This document shows positions 23,704 through 31,743 of a DNA stretch of 33,948 nt, piece by piece. This DNA comes from Pelistega sp. (GTDB lineage Bacteria > Pseudomonadota > Gammaproteobacteria > Burkholderiales > Burkholderiaceae_B): contig JAUNUI010000029.1 in assembly GCA_030538255.1 (NCBI GenBank), forward strand, positions 1 to 33,948. The letters run 5' to 3'. Position 1 is the first letter of the stretch, and each line of letters starts with the position of its first letter. A program made the position numbers and the translations under genes. The notes beneath the pieces are model-generated. The model saw only the letters and a list, made by a program, of their open reading frames with translations, searched no databases and was not told the DNA's origin.

Positions 23704-24702
23704 TCACTCAACTATAAGCCGTGAAGGCTCATCACGCTTAAGTTTCATAAACAAGGAGACGACTAAGTACACGGCAAGCCCAACGATCATACCCACCACC
23801 AAATCGGCTAAGGTCGTGCCGACGAAAGAATCACCGACCAAGCTCACCACAAGTTCATGTAGCCAAGGCCAGTTATGGGTAAAGATACCGCCACCCACCA
23901 AGAACATGGCGATGGTGCCAATAATCGCTAAGCCTTGCATTAGCTTCGGCATAAACGTAATCATACCTTTGCCTATTGTTTGCCACAACGAGGAGTCTTT
24001 TTGCATAAGCCACAAGCCCATATCATCCAGCTTCACAATCAGCGCCACCACGCCATACACAAACACTGTAATACCTAGACCAATTGCCACCATCACTAAG
24101 GTTTTCGGCCAAAAGTCCATGTTCGCCACTACCCCCATAGCAATAATAATGATCTCTGCCGATAAAATAAAATCGGTACGGATAGCACCACGGACCTTCG
24201 TGCGTTCCAGGCTTTTTAATTCCTCTTCACTTTTCAAGGTATCTGAGTGAATCACAGTGGGCTGCGCAGATCCTTGACTCGTAATATTGCTTTCACTATG
24301 AACTGAATCGGCATGAACGCCGCCAACTACGGCTAAGACCTCAGCTTTAGCATGCCCAGCAGATTTATGTTGCAAATGGTGGATGACTTTTTCCATACCC
24401 TCAAAGGCCAAATAAGCACCACCAATTAGCAAGAGAATGGTAATCATCATCGGCGAGAAATAGGCGATTAATAAGGCCGCAGGAATAATAATTGCCTTAT
24501 TAATGAAAGAGCCTTTAGTGACAGCCCAAATCACGGGCAACTCACGTTGAGCGGCAATGCCCGTCAGCTGATTTGCATTAACGGCTAAGTCATCCCCAAC
24601 AATCCCCGCTGTTTTCTTGGCCGCTACCTTGGTCATCACCGCCACATCATCCAAGACCGCAGCTACATCATCCAGTAAGGTAAATAAACTCGCAAAAGCC
24701 AT
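23704..24702 (-). CDS. yedI: DUF808/YedI-family integral membrane protein
   Basis: Function is not known for this family. The 332 residues start with the family signature FASLFTLLDDVAAVLDDVA and KKTAGIVGDDLAVNA, and show about six to seven hydrophobic segments (around 67-105, 180-225, 245-275 and 295-320), with GAIRTDFILSAEIIIIA as the conserved core. Between the HHLQHKS segment and GAIRTDF there is a polar stretch (about 120-165, Ser/His/Val/Glu-rich) longer than in E. coli YedI, so another in-frame linker expansion. It is a single-gene unit with its own terminator, upstream of and divergent from the peptide transporter operon. Confidence 0.88.
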   Translation of the reverse strand: MAFASLFTLLDDVAAVLDDVAVMTKVAAKKTAGIVGDDLAVNANQLTGIAAQRELPVIWAVTKGSFINKAIIIPAALLIAYFSPMMITILLLIGGAYLAFEGMEKVIHHLQHKSAGHAKAEVLAVVGGVHADSVHSESNITSQGSAQPTVIHSDTLKSEEELKSLERTKVRGAIRTDFILSAEIIIIAMGVVANMDFWPKTLVMVAIGLGITVFVYGVVALIVKLDDMGLWLMQKDSSLWQTIGKGMITFMPKLMQGLAIIGTIAMFLVGGGIFTHNWPWLHELVVSLVGDSFVGTTLADLVVGMIVGLAVYLVVSLFMKLKRDEPSRLIVE

Positions 24703-25124
24703 ATATCCCTCGCACCCATAAATAGTTTAAGATTCGCATTTATCAAAACTCACCGTAAAACAAAGTCTACCAGGACAGTGAGGACAGCAAGGTAAATGCA
24801 TTTTAAATTTTCAGTACTAATTTTAGCGGTTCGTGAAAATATTTTTCGTAAAGGATTGTAAGTGAACAGGGAAATTCTACTTTGCTCACTGAGCAGATCT
24901 TACAAACGACAGCACATTTCTGTGGTACATCTACTTAACGCTACGACGAATCTGTTATATACATGGACCTATATCTTATAAGCTACGCTGGATCCCTCTC
25001 TTAAGCAGTGGTGATCAATGTTAGAAGCAGTGGCCAGCTATATAGCATTCACCGTTGACAAGCTATTGGTAACAATGACAAAATCATTTACACTGATTAC
25101 GTCTTTTAAAGAACTGGAGAAATT
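24703..25124. other. Divergent regulatory region between the DUF808 gene and the peptide-transport operon
   Basis: 422 bases. It must hold promoters for both sides. Seen: a nested inverted repeat (24856-24905), a TTGACA hexamer at 25055-25060 without a convincing -10 at proper distance, and a ribosome binding site GGAGAA before the ATG at 25125. A rightward open frame from 25018 overlaps the binding-protein start and is not considered real. Confidence 0.5.
24856..24905. promoter_or_regulatory. Nested inverted repeat upstream of the peptide-transport operon
   Basis: TTGTAAG (24856-24862) pairs with CTTACAA (24899-24905), and inside lies TGCTCA-C-TGAGCA (24883-24895), a near-perfect 13-base dyad. 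The inner dyad resembles a dimeric repressor site in size; the whole could also fold as RNA. It lies about 220 bases before the operon start and 155 bases before the DUF808 start. Confidence 0.45.
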
Positions 25125-26702
25125 ATGCATAAGAAGTTACTCATTTCAGCATTATCCGCGGCACTGCTGGTACCCATGGCGGCCCAAGCCAAGACTTTTC
25201 GTTGGGCGAGTCAAGGTGATATTTTGACCTTAGACCCTCATGCACAAAACGAAGGGCTTAACATTGCCGCCAGTAGTTACGTCTATGATACCCTCGTGCA
25301 ATACGATAAAGACTTTAAAATCACACCAATGCTTGCCACCGAGTGGGAAACACCTTCTGACACTTTATGGCGCTTTAAAATTCGTGAAGGCGTGAAATTT
25401 CATGATGGTTCAGACTTTAGCGCTGAAGATGCGGCATTCTCCATTCACCGTGCCATGGCCCCTACTTCTAACTTCAAAGCCTATGTCTATGGCATTAAAC
25501 AAGCACGCGCGATCGACGCTCACACCCTAGAAATTGAACTCATCGCCCCCAATCCCGTCTTACTGCGTCAATTAACCAATCTCTTTATCATGAGTAAGGC
25601 CTGGTCTGAGGCGAACAATGCCGCACAACCACAAGATTTTACGAAAAAGGAAGAGACTTTCTCGGCACGCAATGCCATGGGTACAGGCCCTTATAAACTG
25701 TCATCGCGTCAAGTAGATGTTCGTACCGAGTATGTCGAGAATGAAAACTGGTGGAATAAAGACCAGAAAGTCGGCAATGTTACGCGTATCATCTATACCC
25801 CAATTACCCAAAGTGCTACCCGTACCGCCGCGCTTTTATCAGGTGAAGTTGACTTTGTGCTTGATCCTCCAGCGCAAGACCTTGACCGCATCAAGCGCCA
25901 AGCCAAAGTAGTTGAAGGCAATGAATACCGCACGATTTATATTGGTCTCGACCAAAAGAGCGATGAGTTGAAGTACAGCTCACTCAAAGGCAAAAATCCC
26001 TTTGCTGATGTACGTGTTCGTGAAGCCCTCTATTTAGCTATCGATACCGAAGCGATTAAGCGCTCTGTTATGCGTGGTTCTTCAGCGCCTACCGGCACCA
26101 TGATTGCCCCACAAGTTAACGGTTGGACCGAAGAATTAGCACAGCGCCCTAAACCTGATGTGGAAAAAGCCCAAGAGCTGATTAAACAAGCGGGTTATCA
26201 GCCAAACGAAATTAATTTCACTCTGGACTGTCCAAATAACCGTTACATTAACGATGAAGCAATTTGCCAAGCCGTTGTGGCGATGTGGGCACGAATTGGC
26301 GTGAAAGCTAACCTAAACTCAATGCCTCGCGCCACCTACTTCCCGAAAGTCCAGTCTTACGATACTAGCGCCTATTTATTCGGCTGGGGTGTACCGACAT
26401 TCGATGCGCTGTATACCTTACAGAGTCTAATTCATAGTAAGGGCGAAGGGGCTGATGGTTCATTTAACTTTGGTAATTATGAAAATGCTGAAGTCGATAA
26501 ACTGATCGATACCGTTAAGACCGAAACCGATGATGCAAAGCGCACCGCCGCCATTCATCAAGTTTTAAAAACCCACGCCCAAGAATTCGGTCATCTTCCC
26601 ATCCATGACCAAGTTATCCCTTGGGCCATGGCGAAGAATGTAGATGTCATCCACCGTGCGGATAATCGCTTAACAATAGACTGGGTAGTGATTAATGACT
26701 AA
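25125..26702 (+). CDS. Periplasmic peptide-type substrate-binding protein (SBP family 5)
   Basis: Captures substrate (peptides, or another family-5 ligand) in the periplasm for the permease pair encoded downstream. The 525 residues begin with a classic signal peptide (KK at 3-4, hydrophobic core, cleavage after A-Q-A at 22), then FRWASQGDILTLDPHAQ, the family motif WRFKIREGVKFHDGSDFSAED (about 85-105), GTGPYKL, and ADVRVREALYLAIDTEAI. The fold and length are those of DppA/GsiB-type proteins. Ligand cannot be read from the sequence. GGAG lies 8 bases before the ATG. It is the first gene of a five-gene importer; the 220-base gap and hairpin after it probably let it be made in excess over the permeases. 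Confidence 0.9.
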   Translation: MHKKLLISALSAALLVPMAAQAKTFRWASQGDILTLDPHAQNEGLNIAASSYVYDTLVQYDKDFKITPMLATEWETPSDTLWRFKIREGVKFHDGSDFSAEDAAFSIHRAMAPTSNFKAYVYGIKQARAIDAHTLEIELIAPNPVLLRQLTNLFIMSKAWSEANNAAQPQDFTKKEETFSARNAMGTGPYKLSSRQVDVRTEYVENENWWNKDQKVGNVTRIIYTPITQSATRTAALLSGEVDFVLDPPAQDLDRIKRQAKVVEGNEYRTIYIGLDQKSDELKYSSLKGKNPFADVRVREALYLAIDTEAIKRSVMRGSSAPTGTMIAPQVNGWTEELAQRPKPDVEKAQELIKQAGYQPNEINFTLDCPNNRYINDEAICQAVVAMWARIGVKANLNSMPRATYFPKVQSYDTSAYLFGWGVPTFDALYTLQSLIHSKGEGADGSFNFGNYENAEVDKLIDTVKTETDDAKRTAAIHQVLKTHAQEFGHLPIHDQVIPWAMAKNVDVIHRADNRLTIDWVVIND

Positions 26703-26748
26703 TCGTTAATGACGAATAATTATTGACGAATCATGAATGACGTATTTT

Positions 26749-26805
26749 GTGTGGTTAATCATTAGCAACTAAAGCGAATGCTTAATAAGCGAACATTAAC
26801 CACAC
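26749..26805 (+). other. Long inverted repeat between binding-protein and permease genes
   Basis: GTGTGGTTAAT (26749-26759) and ATTAACCACAC (26795-26805) form a perfect 11-bp stem with a 35-base loop, 46 bases after the binding-protein stop. The preceding 26695-26745 is made of decayed TAATGACGAAT copies. As in other ABC operons, a 3' stem here may stabilise the upstream mRNA or limit read-through. It is not followed by a T-run. Confidence 0.6.
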
Positions 26806-26922
26806 TGATAAGTCTTATAATTTACCTTCACGCAGTTCTTATTATCAGCTACACGACCAGCAAGTCTTAAGCAGTATTTCCTGTTCTCGTATTTCTCGTT
26901 AAGACTTGCTTTATTGGTGCCT

Positions 26923-27906
26923 ATGTTAGTTTTTCTTATACGCCGCCTGTTGCAGGCAATTCTGGTGATGCTAGTCGTCGCCTTATTAGCATTTATTCTC
27001 TTTCGATACGTTGGTGATCCCGTCACCATTATGTTGGGCCAAGATGCGACCGACCTTGACCGACAACGTCTACGCGAAAGTCTCGGCTTAGACCAATCCG
27101 CTCTATTACAGTTCTGGAACTTTCTGCAGAATGCCGTCTCTGGCGAGTTTGGTTTGTCCTTACGTCAAGGTCAAAACGTCTCTGAACTCATCAAAGACCG
27201 ACTCCCAGCTACCGTAGAACTTTCTGTAGTGGCGGCTTTTCTTGCGCTTTTCATCGGTTTGCCTTTAGGCGTCTATACAGCGCTTAAGCGTAACTCCTGG
27301 ATTTCACAGGCGATTTTATCTTTTTCATTATTAGGTATTTCCTTACCTACCTTCTTAATCGGTATTTTACTCATTCTGGTTTTTTCCGTTCAATTAGGCT
27401 GGCTGCCGAGTTATGGACGTGGAGAAACCATTAGTATCGGCTGGTGGAGTAGTGGTTTATTCACCTTGGACGGGCTTAAGCACCTCATTCTACCCTCCAT
27501 CACCCTTTGCTTATTCCAACTCACCTTAATTCTGCGCCTAGTTCGCTCCGAGATGCTTGAAGTCTTAAGAGCCGACTACATTAAATTTGCCCGTGCACGT
27601 GGTTTAACCCAACAAGCCATTCACTTTGGCCATGCCTTGAAAAACACCATGATTCCCGTAATTACTATCACAGGCTTACAACTTGGCGGCATTATTGCCT
27701 TCTCTATTGTGACCGAAACCGTATTCCAATGGCCTGGTATGGGTTTACTATTTATTCAAGCGGTGCAGTTTGCCGATGTGCCCGTGATGGCCGCGTATTT
27801 GTGCTTAATTGCTTTAGTATTTGTCACGATTAACTTAATTGTTGACCTCCTGTATTTTGCTGTCGATCCGCGATTACTCGCCAACCTTAACAGCCCAGGA
27901 GCCTAA
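26923..27906 (+). CDS. Peptide-type ABC transporter permease, DppB-like
   Basis: One half of the transmembrane channel. The 327-residue product starts MLVFLIRRLLQAILVM, the usual membrane-entry segment, contains GDPVTIMLG and about six helices, and has the EAA loop around ARARGLTQQAIHFGHALKNTMIPVI with ETVFQWPGMG after it, as in DppB/GsiC/NikB. I start at ATG 26923; in-frame TTG (26914) and GTG (26917) just before it are possible but would add only two or three residues. The ribosome binding site is weak. It follows the binding-protein gene after a gap with a hairpin and precedes the second permease by 2 bases. Confidence 0.9.
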   Translation: MLVFLIRRLLQAILVMLVVALLAFILFRYVGDPVTIMLGQDATDLDRQRLRESLGLDQSALLQFWNFLQNAVSGEFGLSLRQGQNVSELIKDRLPATVELSVVAAFLALFIGLPLGVYTALKRNSWISQAILSFSLLGISLPTFLIGILLILVFSVQLGWLPSYGRGETISIGWWSSGLFTLDGLKHLILPSITLCLFQLTLILRLVRSEMLEVLRADYIKFARARGLTQQAIHFGHALKNTMIPVITITGLQLGGIIAFSIVTETVFQWPGMGLLFIQAVQFADVPVMAAYLCLIALVFVTINLIVDLLYFAVDPRLLANLNSPGA

Positions 27907-27908
27907 GC

Positions 27909-28820
27909 ATGAATATACTACAACGCTTTTGGGATGGCGATCTGGCTTGGTCTTGGCGCCACACACCGACAGCCATATTTGGCACGATTGTCTCTATCCT
28001 GCTATTTCTTGGCGCATTTGGAGCGCCTTGGTTAGCACCACACAACCCCTTTGATCTCGCCTCCATCGATTTATTTGATGCCTTACTCCCGCCCGCCTGG
28101 GAAGCCGATGGCAAGATGACTTACCTACTCGGCACCGATAGCCAGGGTCGTGATTTATTCTCTTCACTCCTCTATGGCACTCGCATCTCCTTACTCATTG
28201 GCTTCGCCTCAGTGCTCTTAGCCATGGTCATTGGCATTCTTCTCGGCTTGATTGCGGGTTATGCCGGTGGACGCATTGAATCCTTTATTATGCGTGTCGC
28301 CGACGTACAGCTTTCATTCCCTGCCATTTTAATTGCTCTCTTAATCGATGGTGTCGCTCGTGCGGTAGTACCTCAGCACCTCTTGGAATCAATCTCGTTT
28401 CCTGTGCTTATTGGCGCTATTGCCCTAGCAGGATGGCCTCAATATGCACGTACTGTACGTGGCTCGACTATGGTAGAAAAGAACAAAGAATACGTCCAAG
28501 CCGCCAAGGTAATTGGGGTGTCTTCACCGCGGATTATGCTAACCCATGTCTTACCCAATGTCCTAGGCCCAGTCTTAGTCTTAGCAACCGTGCATCTCGC
28601 AACTGCGATTATTACAGAAGCCACCCTCTCCTTCCTCGGTGTGGGCGTACCACCCACCTCGCCCTCACTGGGCACCTTAATTCGTGTGGGCAATGACTTT
28701 CTCTTCTCAGGCGAATGGTGGATTACCATCTTCCCTGGAGTGATGTTAGTTCTCTTGGTACTTTCAGTAAACTTACTCGGCGATTGGCTGCGCGATGCAC
28801 TCAATCCCAAACTGAACTAG
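27909..28820 (+). CDS. Peptide-type ABC transporter permease, DppC-like
   Basis: Second half of the channel. The 303 residues begin with a short cytoplasmic segment, a first helix (about 22-45), then the family motif YLLGTDSQGRDLFSSLLYGTRISL, further helices, and the EAA loop EYVQAAKVIGVSSPRIMLTHVLPNVLGP, followed by TEATLSFLGVGVPPTSPSLG. All are standard for DppC/OppC/GsiD. AGGAG at 27897-27901 precedes the ATG. It is translated in tight order with the DppB-like gene upstream and the first ATPase gene 8 bases downstream. Confidence 0.92.
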   Translation: MNILQRFWDGDLAWSWRHTPTAIFGTIVSILLFLGAFGAPWLAPHNPFDLASIDLFDALLPPAWEADGKMTYLLGTDSQGRDLFSSLLYGTRISLLIGFASVLLAMVIGILLGLIAGYAGGRIESFIMRVADVQLSFPAILIALLIDGVARAVVPQHLLESISFPVLIGAIALAGWPQYARTVRGSTMVEKNKEYVQAAKVIGVSSPRIMLTHVLPNVLGPVLVLATVHLATAIITEATLSFLGVGVPPTSPSLGTLIRVGNDFLFSGEWWITIFPGVMLVLLVLSVNLLGDWLRDALNPKLN

Positions 28821-28828
28821 GCTAAACA

Positions 28829-29800
28829 ATGAGTTCATTATTAGAAGTTAAACAACTTAATGTAGAGTTCCCCACCCGTCGCGGCGTATTAAAAGCCTTA
28901 GATGATGTGTCATTTACTATTGGACGTGGTGAGGTATTAGGCGTGGTCGGTGAGTCAGGCGCAGGTAAATCACTCACGGGTGCATCGATCATTGGCCTAC
29001 TTGATCCCCCTGGGCGAATTAGCCATGGTGAAATTCACTTGGATGGCCGACGTATTGATAATCTACCCCCGCAGGAAATGCGCAAGGTGCGTGGCCGAGA
29101 GATTGGAGCTATTTTCCAAGACCCCTTAACCTCATTGAATCCGCTCTACACCGTGGGTCAACAAATTGTCCAAACCATTCAAACCCACTTAAACTTGAGT
29201 CAAAAGCAAGCAAAAGATCGTGCCATTGAACTTTTAGAGTCGACCGGCATCCCCGCCGCTCGTGAGCGCATCGATCACTATCCGCACCAGTTTTCTGGGG
29301 GTATGCGTCAACGTGTCGTGATTGCCTTAGCGCTTGCTGCTGAACCAAAATTAATTGTCGCTGATGAGCCCACTACGGCCCTAGACGTGTCGATTCAGGC
29401 ACAAATTATTGATCTCTTAAAAAAACTTTGCCGTGAACATGGCACCTCAGTCATGCTGATTACCCACGATATGGGTGTTATTGCCGAAACCGCTGATCGT
29501 GTAGCGGTAATGTATGCGGGTCGTATTATTGAAATTGGCGCGGTACAAGATGTGATTCAACACTCTCTTCATCCTTATACTAATGGTCTTATGCGATCCA
29601 TTCCGACACTCGATCCCACTATCCATGAACTTGAACAAATTCCAGGTAGTATGCCGCGCTTAAATGCCATCCCTACAGGCTGTGCCTTTAATCCTCGCTG
29701 CCGCGAAGTCTTCGATAAGTGTCGAGTCGAACGCCCTGAATTAGTGTCGGTTAATAGTCGTCAGGTCGCCTGTTGGCTGCATGAGGAGGTGAAAGCATGA
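28829..29800 (+). CDS. Peptide-type ABC transporter ATP-binding protein, DppD-like
   Basis: First of two ATPases of the importer. In 323 residues: Walker A GESGAGKS (41-48), Q-loop IFQDPLTSLNPL, signature FSGGMRQR, Walker B LIVADEPTTALD, H-loop ITHD, and the C-terminal oligopeptide-transporter domain with TGCAFNPRCREVFDKC and a final Cys in QVACWL. The four cysteines match the set that binds an iron-sulphur cluster in at least one studied DppD; whether a cluster forms here is inference. The second ATPase gene overlaps its end by four bases (ATGA), so the two are translationally coupled. Confidence 0.92.
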   Translation: MSSLLEVKQLNVEFPTRRGVLKALDDVSFTIGRGEVLGVVGESGAGKSLTGASIIGLLDPPGRISHGEIHLDGRRIDNLPPQEMRKVRGREIGAIFQDPLTSLNPLYTVGQQIVQTIQTHLNLSQKQAKDRAIELLESTGIPAARERIDHYPHQFSGGMRQRVVIALALAAEPKLIVADEPTTALDVSIQAQIIDLLKKLCREHGTSVMLITHDMGVIAETADRVAVMYAGRIIEIGAVQDVIQHSLHPYTNGLMRSIPTLDPTIHELEQIPGSMPRLNAIPTGCAFNPRCREVFDKCRVERPELVSVNSRQVACWLHEEVKA

Positions 29801-30792
29801 GTCAGCAAGCGCTCCTTGAAGTCAAAAATATCGCCCGCCACTTTGATGTTTCAGCACCGTGGTTAGAACGTGTAATTTATCGCCGCCCTAAAACCTATGT
29901 CCGTGCGGTTGATGATGTCAGCTTTACTCTCTATAAGGGTGAAACCTTAGCCTTGGTTGGCGAATCTGGTTGTGGCAAGTCCACAGTCGCTCGCCTACTT
30001 ACGGGTTTATATGGTTTAAGCCAAGGTAGTATTAAGTTTGATGGACAAGAGCTATCGAGCATGAACAAACAACAAAGCTTGCAAATGCGTCGTCGCTTAC
30101 AGATGATTTTCCAAGACCCCTATGCCAGCTTAAACCCTCGTTGGCGTGTTGGGCACATTATTGCAGAACCCTTACGCACCCATAGCAGTCTATCCAAGAC
30201 AGAGCAAGAGGCACGAGCAGCCGAGCTTTTAGAACTCGTCGGCTTGAGTGCCACGGATGTTAATCGTTATCCCCATCAATTCTCTGGTGGCCAGCGACAA
30301 CGTATCTCCATTGCCCGCGCCTTGGCGCTCAACCCTGAGTTTATCGTCTGTGACGAACCCACCTCGGCCCTTGATGTGTCGGTACAAGCCCAAGTTCTAA
30401 ACCTGATGAAAAAACTTCAAAAGGAATTGGGTTTAAGCTATTTATTTATCTCACATAATCTGGCTGTAATTCATCATATGGCTGATCGTGTTGGTGTGAT
30501 GTATTTAGGCAAAATCGTAGAAATCGCCTCTCGCGATAGTTTATTCGGCAACCCACGTCACCCCTATACGAAAATGCTACTAGGTGCTATTCCTGATATG
30601 AGTGGCAGCGGTCGGCGTCGAGTTCAGGTGGCTGGTGAAGTACCCAACCCACTAAATCCTCCAAGTGGCTGTACCTTCCACCCTCGGTGCCCATTAGCGA
30701 ATGAACGTTGCAAGCAAGAAATCCCTCAACTCTTGGCGTTTCAGGGCATTCAGATTGCTTGTCATGCGGTGGCTGAGGGACGTGATAGCTAA
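29797..30792 (+). CDS. Peptide-type ABC transporter ATP-binding protein, DppF-like
   Basis: Second ATPase, pairing with the DppD-like subunit. The 331 residues show Walker A GESGCGKST (55-63), Q-loop IFQDPYASLNPRW, signature FSGGQRQR, Walker B FIVCDEPTSALD, H-loop FISHN, and a C-terminal domain with CTFHPRCPLANERC and ACHAV. The ERVIYRRPKTYVRAVDDVSF N-terminal insertion before strand 2 is usual for DppF/OppF. It ends the five-gene operon; a composite hairpin region follows at 30852-30941. Confidence 0.92.
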   Translation: MSQQALLEVKNIARHFDVSAPWLERVIYRRPKTYVRAVDDVSFTLYKGETLALVGESGCGKSTVARLLTGLYGLSQGSIKFDGQELSSMNKQQSLQMRRRLQMIFQDPYASLNPRWRVGHIIAEPLRTHSSLSKTEQEARAAELLELVGLSATDVNRYPHQFSGGQRQRISIARALALNPEFIVCDEPTSALDVSVQAQVLNLMKKLQKELGLSYLFISHNLAVIHHMADRVGVMYLGKIVEIASRDSLFGNPRHPYTKMLLGAIPDMSGSGRRRVQVAGEVPNPLNPPSGCTFHPRCPLANERCKQEIPQLLAFQGIQIACHAVAEGRDS

Positions 30793-30851
30793 GCGCCCAT
30801 AGCTCTTCTGTCAAAGTAAGTGTACAAAGCCACCTCTTAACTATGATGGTT

Positions 30852-30941
30852 CATCAACGCCGACATATTCTGGGATGATCCTAGTAGAACTCACAGTGGC
30901 CCCTTAACTATAAAGCTGAGGGGCGTGATTAGGCGTTGATG
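30852..30941 (+). other. Nested inverted repeat / possible composite terminator after the DppF-like gene
   Basis: CATCAACGCC (30852-30861) is the exact complement of GGCGTTGATG (30932-30941), and inside lies GCCCCTTA (30899-30906) pairing with TGAGGGGC (30917-30924) with one G-U pair. The 90-base element begins 60 bases past the operon stop. No T-run follows closely, so a terminator is only one option; the two-level stem also fits a structured RNA. Confidence 0.5.
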
Positions 30942-31035
30942 CAGAAAACCACCTTCCTTTTCTAAAGTCTACCAGCAGGTCTTCCCCTAGCTTCCTTCTT
31001 TAAAAGGCGTCAGAACAAGCACTTCACCCAATCCA

Positions 31036-31045
31036 TGACATGTCA
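31036..31045. promoter_or_regulatory. Perfect palindrome TGACATGTCA
   Basis: A self-complementary 10-mer 131 bases upstream of the cdiI-like gene start. TTGTCA (31051-31056) follows within 6 bases. It could be an operator, but 10-bp palindromes occur by chance. Confidence 0.25.
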
Positions 31046-31166
31046 CGATATTGTCATTTTAGCCATCTACAATAGAGCCAATGAATGCTAAATACCTATA
31101 AAAACAAATAGTTATTTAGCAATTAACAGACCATATTTCTAAGCAATATTTCATATGGTGACGGCG

Positions 31167-31493
31167 ATGAATGATTACCCTCTTCTTGAACAATTAATGT
31201 GCGAATACCTGCATCGAGACTACGACTTGCTTACAGGCACAGATAATATTGAAGATGTAATTGATGTGTATATTGAAGAAACTTGTCTTCAGAACTTACA
31301 CAATATCATCATAGAAATCAGTTACTTCACCTCTAGCTACCAACAAGATCTGGATAACAAGTTCGAGCGTATCTTGGATCCCGATATCCCTATTCAATCA
31401 GCAGCAGAGTTTCTCAACATGGTAAGCAACAAAGTCAAGGCGCGAATCCTGCGTAATGGCTACGACTATTCTGCTGATAAGTTGTGTGCTTAA
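31167..31493 (+). CDS. CdiI-like contact-dependent inhibition immunity protein, orphan
   Basis: 108 residues, acidic, mostly helical, no signal peptide. The opening NDYPLLEQLMCEYLHRDYDLL followed by an acidic helix (NIEDVIDVYIEE) matches in pattern the (F/Y)PxLxQLxxxYxHQDW start of a family of CDI immunity proteins that protect a cell from a neighbour's toxin. Identification is from pattern memory only. I chose ATG 31167 because GGTGA lies 5 bases before it; ATG 31155 would add four residues. No cdiA toxin, cdiB secretion gene or toxin fragment is seen on either side, so it is an orphan. Low-GC, AT-rich flanks and tandem repeats right after it fit an acquired cassette remnant, but this is inference. 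Confidence 0.6.
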   Translation: MNDYPLLEQLMCEYLHRDYDLLTGTDNIEDVIDVYIEETCLQNLHNIIIEISYFTSSYQQDLDNKFERILDPDIPIQSAAEFLNMVSNKVKARILRNGYDYSADKLCA

Positions 31494-31530
31494 ACTCCTT
31501 ATGTGCTGTTCATGTAAGAAGTTGTCGCTC

Positions 31531-31675
31531 AGCCTTCAAGCTAGTCGTGCAAAGTCAGTATTCAATTTAGCCGTTCAGCTACTTCAAGCTATCCCTTCAA
31601 GCTATCCCTTCAAGCGCCCAGTTCAGCTAAATTTCAGCCAAACTTCCGTTTATCTGAACCCTCCCTTCAGCGTAT
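31531..31675. repeat. TTCAAGC/TTCAGC tandem repeat region
   Basis: TTCAAGCTATCCC occurs at 31583-31595 and 31596-31608, followed by the partial copy TTCAAGCGCCC (31609-31619). Looser TTCA(A)GC copies (CTTCAAGCTAGTC, GTTCAGCTAC, GTTCAGCTAAATTTCAGCC) extend on both sides. It fills most of the gap between the cdiI-like gene and the MFS gene. Confidence 0.85.
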
Positions 31676-31743
31676 ATTGATATCTGAAATACGCAGAACT
31701 GTATAGAATCAAAAGCATGTTTCATCTTTTTCTTTAATATGCT

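Larger units (their letters stand above)
30793..31166. other. Intergenic region after the peptide-transport operon
   Basis: 374 bases with no supported gene. It contains a nested inverted repeat (30852-30941), a 10-bp palindrome TGACATGTCA (31036-31045) and AT-rich sequence before the cdiI-like gene, including a TACAAT hexamer (31068-31073) about 94 bases upstream of that gene's start. A structured small RNA is possible but unproven. Confidence 0.5.

Noticed and set aside
23510-23707. Leftward 65-codon frame between lysS and the DUF808 gene
   Set aside because: It crosses a clear terminator hairpin, overlaps the DUF808 gene end and has implausible composition.
25055-25090. TTGACA at 25055 as the operon promoter
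   Set aside because: No acceptable -10 hexamer at 16-18 bases; kept only as a remark.
25018-25227. Rightward frame before the peptide-binding protein
   Set aside because: It overlaps the signal peptide region of the binding-protein gene in another frame and has no ribosome binding site.
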